Source of the DNA: Lasiosphaeria ovina
Taxonomy: Eukaryota > Ascomycota > Sordariomycetes > Sordariales > Lasiosphaeriaceae
Reading direction: 5' to 3'
Assembly: GCA_033439765.1 (NCBI GenBank)
Contig: JAULSN010000002.1
Span: 6,324,001-6,388,000 of the forward strand
Length of the DNA: 64,000 bases
The position numbers and the translations under genes were made by a program. The notes beneath the pieces are model-generated. The model did not search any database. It saw only the letters and a program-made list of their open reading frames with translations, and had not been told where the DNA came from. This document shows, one piece after another, positions 55,292 to 64,000 of the stretch (position 1 is the first letter of the stretch; each line of letters opens with the position of its first letter).

Positions 55292-56652
55292 GTAGGTGGC
55301 TTGCTTTGTTCTTGGTTTGCTGCTTCGGATGAAAAGACAAAGGGTTGCGCAAACTGCAATGGGGCGAGGCCAGTCGGCTGACGGGAGACAAGAAAAAGCA
55401 GAGACAAAAAGGGGGTAACGTGTGTAAATAAAAGTTGAAGCAATTGATTGGACATGCGCTCTCGTTTCCTCGCTCAACATCGCAGAGCCGGCTCCTACCA
55501 CCGTGTCACTGGTGCCGTGGGTTGGCTGCTAGGCCCGGAATGAAAATGTTATTCTCTGTCTGCCCCCTGAACGAGGCTGATGGCTTAAACTGGAATCTCG
55601 CAAAAAAGCATCCAACCGTCTCTTCTTTTTCCCCATGTACTGACGAGGCCCAAAGCGAAAGTGAGGTTGGGTGCTGTATCGTCGGAAAGAGATGAGCGAG
55701 CTTGGTGTTCGGTGTCGGACAGGCTGGGCAACCCAACAATGGGACGTCGAGATTGTCAATATCGGCTCCAATAGTATCGGCGGTTCTGGGGCATTAAACC
55801 ACTGCACCATGTGTGGCCCGCCCCACTACTGTTTTTGCGGACACGGCCCCCATTTGCATTTGGGGTCGGGGCCTCCGGGTGCATCCCCAGCCGGAGGGTT
55901 TATTAGACTCAGCGGGGCCGTTTGGCAAAAGCGATGAAACGCGTTTCTAGACTACTTCCAGTTAATCATTTCTGAAACGGCCCAATCGGCGCCGTTACCA
56001 GCGGGGCGACGCCTTCCACGTGCGTTTGGCAACTCAACTTACATAGTAAGCCAGAGTCGCTTTGTTGTTGATTGCTGTGGTGCTGTGTGGCACAGGGCAG
56101 CGGCGCCATTCGCGTGCTCGGACTTTGGAGGTGAGATCGCATCAAGGCAGCTGCCGCCGACTCCACCAAGCACCAACAAAGGAGGGAAGCCCATGGAGAT
56201 GCGGCATAAAGCTGGCCAAATCGGGACTATAGGGCGTTCCTTCGTGCTAGCCGGCTCCTGTTCCCGGCCCTAGGCCCGCATGGCGGCCCCGGCGCAGCCC
56301 TCCTATGCCCAGTTGTGCCGCCTCGCCGCACAGCTTCTGCCCTCTGCCCGCATGCAAGACTGATGCTTCCGTTGATTCGTCGCCTGCCCTCTGGGATCTG
56401 GGGCTACAACCGTCTCAATCTCGTCTCGTCTCGTCCCATCCACTCCCTTCATCCATTTACAGTTCCATCAGACGTCAAATACCATCCATCGTTCCCGCCA
56501 GTAATTGTGGACTTGACCGAGTCCCTCTTCCTCCCTGTTGCCCTCCGGGGCCCAAGAAAACACCACAGACATCTTGCGCTTTGTTGAATTAAGTTCTCCT
56601 TTGCTCCGGCAATACACCTTCGCTGGCTCTTGGCGACACGACGCCTTTCGCC
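55292..56652. other. intergenic region
   Basis: A 1.4 kb spacer between two genes in the same orientation. CT-rich leader-like sequence precedes 56653. No gene or RNA is recognised. Confidence 0.5.
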
Positions 56653-57968
56653 ATGGAGAGAACAAGACTGTCGCTGGCGTGCCTCCTCCTCTGCATCGCC
56701 AGGCAGGCGGCGTGCGGCGCCGTGTGCTACAACCCCGACGGCACCGTTGTCGGGGACAAGAAGATCATAGCCTGCAACTCGGCCGCGACGGGCAAATCCG
56801 GCTCCCATTCGGCATGCTGCAACCAAGGCATGGGCGACATTTGCATGTCGACGGGCGTGTGCGTGTCCTCGGCCGCAAAGACGCCCGACTCGATGATATG
56901 GATTAACGGCTGCACCGATTCCACCTGGAGGGATCCTGTGTGCGCTCAGTACTGCAACCCCCCGCCTAATGCCACAAGTCAGTTTTCTCCTTCTTTCCTC
57001 TCCTGTCCCTTTCCGAGACCGAGCTGTCGGCTGACGAGCATCACTTCATAGAGGGCTACAGCCGTGTGATGAAACCCTGCGGAGAGAAGACATGGTGTTG
57101 CAGTGGAGCCTACCTCACGGATGCCGAGTGCTGCCAGAACAGCTTCATGTTGATCCGCAAGCTCGGAACTGTCGTGCGCCAGCTCTCTCCCTCTGACAGT
57201 CCCGCCTCGGCAAACACCCCTGCAACCACCGACGCAGGAATCAAGACCCTCTTGTCGAGCCAAACACAGGCTGCCCCCGAGAAAGCCACACAGGGAAACA
57301 GCCAGAGCGACGGCCAGAGCGACAGCCAGAGTGACGGCCAGACAAACGGCGACAGCGACAGCCAGACCAACAACCAGAGCGACAGCCAGACCAACAACCA
57401 GACGAATAGCCAGACCACCGACCAGGGCAACGACCAGAGCAACGGCCAGAACAACAGCCAGACTAGCGGTGCAAGCACCTCCAAGAGTGCCACCAAAACA
57501 ACCACCCGGCCGTCCGCCCAGACCTCATCAGCACCAGACGGTGACGTCTTGGCCAACACAGGGAACAACAGCACCCTGACGCCCAGCGACGGACCAACCT
57601 CCAACAATAACAACATAGCACCCATCATCGGCGGGATCCTCGGCTCTTTGCTCTTGGCCGTCTCCATCGCCCTCGCCGTGGCAGTCATGCAGAACCGCCG
57701 GCTCAAGCGCCTCGTCGACGCAGCCAAGGCCGAGCCGTCACAGCCCAGGATCTCGGCCAACGACAAATACCAGTACACCAACAGCAGCAGCAGCAGCAGC
57801 GACGAGCAGCCCGCCGCATACCAGTACCAGTATACCACCCCGCCGCCACCGCCAGTGCCGCCGCCGAGGACGTCGGACCCGAGCACGTGGCCGAGGGCGT
57901 CCGGGCCGAGGACCTGGCCGTCCCAGGAGCTGCCCACCATAGAGCACGCAGTTAATCAGCTTCCATGA
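56653..57968 (+). CDS. single-pass Cys-rich cell-surface protein (Mid2/WSC-sensor-like layout)
   Basis: Two exons, 56653-56977 and 57052-57968, with a 74-nt intron; 413 aa. Signal peptide LACLLLCIARQAACG. The Cys-rich head includes CNSAATGKSGSHSACCNQGM, GDICMSTGVC, the spliced segment NATKGYSRVMKPCGEKTWCC and AECCQNSFM. A low-complexity stalk follows, rich in Ser/Gln/Asn/Thr/Asp with SQSDGQ/SQTNNQ units (about 57300-57470). One transmembrane helix (about 297-321: IIGGILGSLLLAVSIALAVAVM) is followed by basic RRLKRL and a Pro-rich cytoplasmic tail (PPPPPVPPP). This head-stalk-TM-tail plan is shared with fungal wall-stress sensors, but the head is not a canonical WSC domain. A surface sensor or adhesin role is inferred only. 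Confidence 0.83.
57300..57470 (+). repeat. coding minisatellite (AGCCAGAGCGACGGC-like units)
   Basis: Degenerate 12-18-nt units encode SQSDGQ, SDSQTNNQ and related hexa- to octapeptides in the stalk of the surface protein. Confidence 0.85.
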
Positions 57969-58471
57969 TGGGATGGGTGTGTTGGGATTTAATAACTTGG
58001 ACCTTGTACATATTTCTTCTCACCTGAGGGGGCCATTTTTTTTTGTTAATTATTTTCTGTCATACAGTCATAATAATAACCGGGGTACATGATGGAACCA
58101 ACGTGGAGGCCATCCATTCAGTTTCTACGCAGACACTGATAGAGATAATTACTGTCTAGACCTCAACTTATTGAACTTTATATACAAATCAAATTATATT
58201 TTATCTAGACGGTAACCCTGGCAGGCCGAGAGAACGGCCATAGAACGGCCGTGTGCACAGGAATCAACGAAGACATTGTCAGCCGGCAACCTCGCCCCGT
58301 CTGTCCATCCTATGTAGCCGGAAACCAAGGTCGCAACATCACCACATCACAGACGCACCCACCCGATAATAATATGGAGCTCTCTCTCCAAACCTCGAGC
58401 GGGTGGACCCCTGGAAGGGTGAGGATGTCATGCCGGATTCCACTCCACAACCGTATCCAATCAATCAACCA
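57969..58471. other. A/T-rich intergenic region
   Basis: 3' flank of the surface-protein gene, notably A/T-rich at 57990-58210, leading to the tRNA-Arg gene. No ORF with protein character. Confidence 0.5.
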
Positions 58472-58554
58472 GGCCCGCTGGCCAAATGGTAAGGCACCTG
58501 ATTCCGATTAAGGTCATTCTCAGGAGATTGTGCGTTCGAGCCGCACGTGGGTCG
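58472..58554 (+). tRNA. tRNA-Arg(CCG) with short intron
   Basis: Acceptor GGCCCGC pairs with GTGGGTC (two G-U). The D-arm is GCCAAATGGTAAGGC, the anticodon stem CCTGA/TCAGG and the T-arm GTGCGTTCGAGCCGCAC. The loop TTCCGA gives anticodon CCG. About 11 nt (TTAAGGTCATT) after position 37 are intronic, leaving about 72 nt mature. Confidence 0.88.
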
Positions 58555-58877
58555 GTCCAGTCATCTTTTTCGTCCCGGGGGCGAGACGATTCTTTTTGGA
58601 TACCAGACAAGGGATGGAAATGGGATGGAAATGGTGGGAACAAAATCGTCGTTTAAGATGGTATATTCAAGTTCGTCTCGTTCCGTCATTTTCCCCCCAT
58701 TCTCTATTTCTTTCTTTGTGTTTATTTCTTCTTTATTTTTCTTTTCCCTCTCCACCGTCGCTATATTGTCAAAGCGGGCACACACCGACAACCAACGCGA
58801 CCACTCAGCAAAGATACACACGGTCTAATTACATCTCTATTAATATACCCCTAAAACTCCACCTCCGCCTCGCACCA

Positions 58878-60561
58878 TCATTGATCCCTAGTATACTCTG
58901 ACTTCTGGCGCCAGCGAGCGCCGTAGCGCATGACAAGGGCCGGGACAGGCGCAATGGCAAAGCTCAGAGCAGCAAACACGGTGAACCCCCATCCATAGCC
59001 AAAGTTGTCGACCAGTGGCGCCGTGGTCAGGGGCAGAAAGGTGCCGACGAGGCAGCGGACGACAATGACGCCCGTCATGGCCGAGGCCGAGTACAGGCCG
59101 AAGGCGTCGACCACATACGCCATGAGCGGGATCATGGTGAACATGAGCGCGGCGCCCAGCACCGCCATGCTCGCCAGCAGCGCCGGCAGCGGCAGGTGCA
59201 ACGCGGCCGCCCAGCCGTACGCCGCCACCGTCGCCGGCATCACGAACGCGCCGCCAATCGCCACCGGCAGCCGGTGCTCCGGCTGGCCCACGCCCTTGTT
59301 GGCGTCGCGCAGCCGGATGTAGATGGGGTCCAGGCTGCGGTTGCACGCGAACACGGCCACGGCCGATCCGAGGGCTGTGATGTTTGTCAGTAACCACGAC
59401 AGCAAGTACCAACGAGAAGAGTCCGAGGGACGCCACTCACAAACAGTAATGAAGCACAGGCCCGCCTGCACCGGCGGCAGGTGGTAGACGTCGCGCAGGA
59501 TGTCGGCCAGCGTCACGGTAATAACATAATAGTACGCGAAGCAGACAGAGCCGTACAGACACACGATGACGAGCACGCTGCTACCGGCGAGCACAGTCAC
59601 GGGGCGCAGCATGGCGTCGCGCAGGCGGCCGAGCCCCCCACTGCCACCACCACTCTCCTCCTCCCCGTCGAACTCGGTGCGGAACGGCTTGCCGCTCTCG
59701 CGGGCGAGGCGCGCGGCGCGCCGCCGCAGGATCGTGACCTTGTACGTCTCGCGGAAGAAGGTGAGGAACAGCAGCTCGCACAGCACGGCGAGCGCCGCAC
59801 TGAGCCACACCACCGCGCGCCAGCCGGCGCGCTCAGCAATAGCACCCGAGATGGCCGGCCCAACAGCACCGCCCAGCAACGGCGCAAGAAACACCAAGCT
59901 CAGCGCGCCGCCGCGCTGCTCCGACACGAAAATATCACCCACGATCGCCGGGCTGAGCACGTTGGTGGCCACCGCCAGGCCCGTCAGCATGCGCGCGGCG
60001 ACGAACTGCGGCAGGCTGGCGCTGGTGGCGGCGAGCAGCGTGGCGACGATGAACAGCGCGTTGGCGGTGTTCACGACGCGGTAGCGCCCGACCATCTCGC
60101 TCAGCGGCGCGATCAGCAGCGGGCCCGCCGCCTCGCCCAGCTCCCAGATGGTCACCAGCAGCACGCTCGCCGCCTTGGACCGCGCGTCGCCGCCGAGGTC
60201 CCGGCCGATCTCGTTCGCCAGCGGGACTACGCTGATGCATGTGAATGTTCTGCAGACCCATGGATGTGTCAGTGGTTGATTTGTGAAGATGAGAGTGGAG
60301 AGTGAATAATTACACGGTAAACGCCGTCATGGCCAGCATCAGCACCACGCTCCATCTGAACGCCGCCGGCCACTCCAGGGGGTTGTCCGGGTCGCCGCAG
60401 GGGTCAAAGTCAACAACCGTCGACTCCGAGTCGGCCGCGGATTGCGGAGCCGTCGTGGCGCTGCCGCCTGCGCCGATTGCGTTTGGCGCTGCGGGGTTGT
60501 TGGTTGCGGCGGCGCGCAGCAGCAGCGGCTGCGTCTCGTCGGTTGTGGCTGTCATAGTCAT
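58878..60561 (-). CDS. major facilitator superfamily drug:H+ antiporter-like transporter
   Basis: Three exons on the minus strand: 60561-60314, 60249-59441, 59374-58878. Introns are 64 nt (donor GTAATT) and 66 nt; 517 aa. The cytoplasmic N-terminus contains DPDNPLEWPAAFRW, a hallmark of fungal DHA1 (Tpo1/Flu1-like) transporters. Twelve hydrophobic helices follow, with the signature loop LSEMVGRYRVVN (motif A-like), the AARMLTGLAVATN segment and GGAVGPAISG (motif C-like). A long charged central loop (RRRAARLARESGKPF .. EEESGGGSGG) separates the halves. It is a plasma-membrane exporter or importer of unknown substrate. Splicing restores TAFTVTFTCIS and CFITVSLGSA. Confidence 0.9.
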
Positions 60562-61909
60562 GTCTTTTGTGACTGATTAATTAATTTTGTGATTTTTCTA
60601 ATTGGTGTCTCAGCTGCCAATGGCCGGCTGACGAGGTGGTGGTGGTGCAGCACGGGGGACGGCGTGGGTGGTGGTTGCTGCGGTAAATAGTTGGAGGAGG
60701 GGTTTACCGTCTGAGGACGTCCTGTTGGTTTCGCTTTTTTCTTATGGATACGGAGTAATGGGGGTCGAATATCATTAATAATAGCGTCTGGTGAACGAAC
60801 ATCCATGCAACTAAGCGGATGCGCCGTCGGAAGCGGGCGGCAAGGATAGCCTGGAAGGCGTGACAGGGACCAAGGATGGCCGTCTCTGCCCAGACGAGTG
60901 CTGCACTCTTCTAATTTTTTCCAAAGCGCTGTGTTCTAGGAGCTTCTGGCCCCCGGGTTTGGACATGCAGCCCGTGCATTCGGCTGCTGCAGGTAATCCA
61001 GCCTAGCGCGCGCCCTTCGGGTCGCGGCAGCATTGAGCGGGGTGCCGGTGATCGGTGGCGAACCATGGCCGCCGGTCGAGATTGATTGGTGTGGAAAACT
61101 CTTCTCGTCCTATAATTCTTTCCTTTCAACAGGCCTACCTCGTCTAATTTCACATTGCGAGGGTCGAATACCGTGACATTAGCATATAAACCTCGTTGCA
61201 TGCCCGTTCTTATCTGCACCTCTTTGGCGCTTCCTGGCTCCTGTTGCATCTCACCGCTTTTGCAACGATGGGTCCGTGATGACGCAACGCTACCCGCCGG
61301 GACCCCCGTTTCTGTCAGCTTGCTGCGATTAGCACCCTTGCTTCCCTCAAATTGGAGACTCGCTGTCACCAGACTCGGCTCGATTGAAGGCTCAGGCATC
61401 GGCGGACTCAATTCTCTTAACGGGTTTAAATGCTTATCAAAGCACGTCAATGCCCATCCGCGGCGAAGTAGATCAATTGCTTGAAAAAGAATGCAAACGG
61501 CAATTGGTTAACGTGAATCCCTTACTGACGATCCCAGCATTCCCGTGCCTGCAGCCTCACCTTCAGCTTCGATTCTATTTCTTCCCGAATAATCTCATAA
61601 GGAGCTGAATGTTGGCCAATTCCTTCCCCGCAACCGTGATGAGATGGTGTGGGGTGAGATGTGTGTCGCGAGAATGGGAGTATGCTGTGTTGCACGACCC
61701 GGCATTCATTATCGCGGCTCAAAATCTCAGTCCCGGATCCCGAGCTGTTCACTCTTCGGATGTCTCATTCTGTTGTTATACTTTGCGTTTAGTCATTTTA
61801 AGTTATTCTTCTCATCGCTTTTCGCACCTTCCCGCGGACTACTTATGCGCCCTATTGACCCTCTCCACTCATCAAACACAAGCTACAGCTGGTGATCCAC
61901 ACCAGCAAA
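60562..61909. other. intergenic region
   Basis: Promoter of the MFS gene and flank of tRNA-Asp. It contains one TACGGAGTA (60749-60757). No gene is recognised. Confidence 0.5.
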
Positions 61910-61997
61910 TCTTCCGTAGTATAGTGGTCAGTATATGAGCTTGTCAACTTCACAGAAGACTCCGCTCGGGACCCGGGTTCAATTCCCGGCGGGAGAG
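61910..61997 (+). tRNA. tRNA-Asp(GTC) with intron
   Basis: Acceptor TCTTCCG pairs with CGGGAGA. The D-arm region is GTATAGTGGTCAGTAT, the anticodon stem TGAGC/GCTCG (one T-G) and the T-arm CCGGGTTCAATTCCCGG. The loop TTGTCA gives anticodon GTC. About 16 nt after position 37 are intronic. The D-arm GTATAGTGGT and discriminator G are typical of eukaryotic tRNA-Asp. Confidence 0.92.
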
Positions 61998-62776
61998 ATC
62001 TAAACTATTCTTTTTGCCTTTTCTACGGCTGTTACCAGAGCATCTTTTTGTCGTACGTTACAATATTAACCAACTGCCCGCTTTGCTCGAGATATTATGG
62101 CTATAAGAGAAAAGTCGGTTTAGTCGCTAGGTTGTTTTATTTAGATTATTACGATGACAATCATTATAAACACTTCATGGCATTTTCAGCTAGTTCTAGG
62201 CCGTTGCGTACTAACATTTGTCAGCCGATGCTCGATCTAGCTCGGCCAACTTGGCCGGGCTAAGATGGATGGGGGCCGGAATACCGGGGCTGCAGCAGCG
62301 CCGTTTGGGCCCAAACGAGTACCGAACGGGTCGGAGATAACATGGGCTGGCGTGCCGTGGGGGTTAGCGGGCGGTAGTGTGGGCGCTCGTCATTTCTGTC
62401 CAAATCACGACGCCGAGCCGGCTGACGCCAGAGACGACTGCCTTTCAGCCACTTCCCCGCACCATCCCACACATCACGCATGGCCGTTGTCGAGGGGGTT
62501 TGAGGGCTTGGCTTGACTGGACACTCGCCATCTGCGAGCTGTTGACGTGATGGAAACAGAGTGTGGAATCGGATCATCGGCACGAGCAATCACAGGGAAA
62601 GATATTGCAAAATAAGAAGCCACAGAGAATGGGCACGGCTATAAGAACGCGAACAGACGGACGGGCGGCGATGCTTGGGGAGTCAAGTCGTCCTGCAAAT
62701 TCCAGAAGAGACTTTAGTTCAGCCAATACACCACCAAGCGACTCTGAATATTGACAGGTGCCTCTTATAGACCACA
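61998..62776. other. intergenic region upstream of second TauD gene
   Basis: It contains the tRNA terminator-like T-rich stretch (TTCTTTTTGCCTTTT at about 62007) and the promoter of the dioxygenase gene. No other gene is recognised. Confidence 0.5.
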
Positions 62777-64000
62777 ATGTCGACAACAACCACAACCAAG
62801 ACGGCCACCGAGAGTGAGCCAATCACGCTGACTCTGGCGTATGACAAAGAGATACACGAAGAAGTGAGCTTCGTCAGAACGGCCCAACCGAACATGGCTC
62901 TAACCCAGAAACCAGTACAAATACGCGGCCTACCTGCCCGTGTACGATGAAAAGACGCACTTCCCTCCACTGCAGCCGTTCGAGTTCCGCGACCGCGGGC
63001 TGGCGGCGGCCAAGGACAAGCCCAACCTGCTGTCCCCGACCAACGCCGACCTTCAGGTCAGCAAGCTAACACCCGTCATCGGCACCGAGATCCGCGGGCT
63101 GCAGCTGTCGCAGCTCGACGACCGCCAGAAGGACGAGCTGGCCCTGCTCATTGCCGAGCGCGGCGTCGTCGTGTTCCGCGGCCAGGACTTCAAGGACATT
63201 GGCATCGACAAGCAAAAGGCCTTTGGGCGGTACTTTGGGCCGCTGCACATCCACGTACGTCAGTTTGAATCGGCCCCCCCAAACCTCACCTATTGACCGA
63301 ACATGCAGCCCGTCGGCGCCCACGTCAAGGACCACCTGGAGCTGCACAACATTTACCTGGGCCCGGACAACGAGTACCGCAACAAGCGGCGGTCGAGCCG
63401 GCTGACGACGGTCGGCTACCACTCGGACGTGTCGTACGAGCACCAGCCGCCGGGCATCACCATCCTCACGCTCGTATCAGTGCCGCCGACGGGCGGCGAC
63501 ACGGGCTGGACGTCGCAGACGGCCGCGTACGCGCGCCTGTCGCCGCCGATCCGCACGCTGCTCGAGGGCCTGCGTGCCGAGCACAGCGGCGTCCCGCAGG
63601 CCGACGGCGCCCGCCGCGACGGCAAGTTCGTCCGCCGCGAGCCTGTGTCGTCCGACCACCCCGTCGTCCGCGTCCACCCCGCCACCGGCCAGAAGGCCCT
63701 ATTCGTCAACCCGGGCTTCACGAAGCGCATCGTCGGGCTGCGCGACGAGGAGTCGGACGCGTTGCTCAAGCTGCTGTTTAATGTGAGTAACTACCTCTTG
63801 CCGCCCCTTCGTGCACATGCCTATAATGAGTAAAAGCTAACTGGTTGTCCTTGGTTAGCACATCTCGCTGGGCCAGGACTTCCAGGTGCGTGTGCGCTGG
63901 GAGGAGGGCACCGTCGCACTGTGGGACAACCGTGTCACCGCCCACACGGCCATCTCCGACTACAACGTGCACAACCCCCAGGAGGGTCTGCGCCACGGCT
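62777..64000 (+). CDS. TauD/Jlp1-like alpha-ketoglutarate-dependent sulfonate dioxygenase, 3'-truncated by window edge
   Basis: Exons 62777-62863, 62916-63254, 63309-63782 and 63859 to beyond 64000, with introns of 52, 54 and 76 nt; about 348 residues are visible. The N-terminus ([23 protein letters not shown]) and [13 protein letters not shown] linker are characteristic of fungal Jlp1 proteins. Iron ligands are His180 and Asp182 in GYHSDVSYE and His329 in [11 protein letters not shown], after [16 protein letters not shown] matches the family block preceding the last exon. It should convert alkyl- or arylsulfonates to aldehyde plus sulfite using 2-oxoglutarate and O2; substrate preference is unknown. 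It is a divergent paralogue of the TauD gene at 47.5-48.8 kb. Confidence 0.92.

Noticed and set aside
59481..60305. 274-codon plus-strand frame
   Set aside because: It is antisense to the MFS transporter, rich in Arg/His/Gln, and crosses its intron.

Overview
This window is nuclear DNA of a filamentous ascomycete (Pezizomycotina, most likely Sordariomycetes; genus not identifiable). The evidence is short spliceosomal introns (about 50-120 nt) with GT..AG ends and CTAAC-like branch sites, GC-rich genes separated by 0.5-5 kb spacers on both strands, intron-bearing nuclear tRNA genes, and typical fungal families: GPI-anchored GH17 glucanase and aspartic protease, FAS1 protein, DUF8035 and DUF8021 proteins, and Jlp1/TauD dioxygenases. 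Splice junctions were worked out by hand from reading frame and family conservation.

Layout. 0-0.55 kb: 3' end of an unknown gene, then a 3.7 kb spacer. 4.3-6.95: DUF8035 protein with an Arg/Asp-rich tract. 7.86-10.7 (-): Rad4/Dpb11/TopBP1-like BRCT protein. 12.2-13.4: Cys-rich double-zinc-ribbon-like protein. 14.2-15.8 (-): GPI aspartic protease. 17.3-18.4 (-): MDR-type reductase, upstream of a Nudix hydrolase (19.6-20.2). 21.3-22.7: orphan. 24.5-25.7: GH17 glucanase. 26.2-27.5 (-): Fe(II)/2-oxoglutarate oxygenase-like protein. 29.5-30.2: small disordered protein; tRNA-Leu at 30.5 (-). 31.3-32.2: broken zinc-binding gene. 32.8-34.4 (-): GTPase-like protein with a degenerate P-loop. 35.3-37.3 (-): membrane protein. 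38.3-39.5: FAS1 protein. 39.5-44.9: gene-poor, repeat-bearing desert. 44.9-46.8 (-): ankyrin protein with a CaaX end. 47.5-48.8 (-): TauD dioxygenase, head-to-head with a decayed Dal5-family permease (49.7-51.2) whose 3' end stops where a dispersed repeat starts. 52.2-53.6: aldo-keto reductase. 54.4-55.3: secreted DUF8021 protein. 56.65-57.97: single-pass Cys-rich surface protein. 58.5: tRNA-Arg. 58.9-60.6 (-): MFS transporter. 61.9: tRNA-Asp. 62.8 to the end: a second TauD/Jlp1 dioxygenase, cut by the window edge.

Functional picture. Cell-surface and secreted proteins dominate (aspartic protease, GH17, FAS1, DUF8021, surface sensor-like protein, polytopic membrane protein). The most coherent local unit is the divergent TauD dioxygenase/Dal5-family permease pair, which suggests a former sulfonate (organosulfur) uptake-and-desulfonation module whose transporter has been lost. 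A second TauD gene lies 14 kb away. There is no secondary-metabolite backbone enzyme, no intact transposon and no CRISPR.
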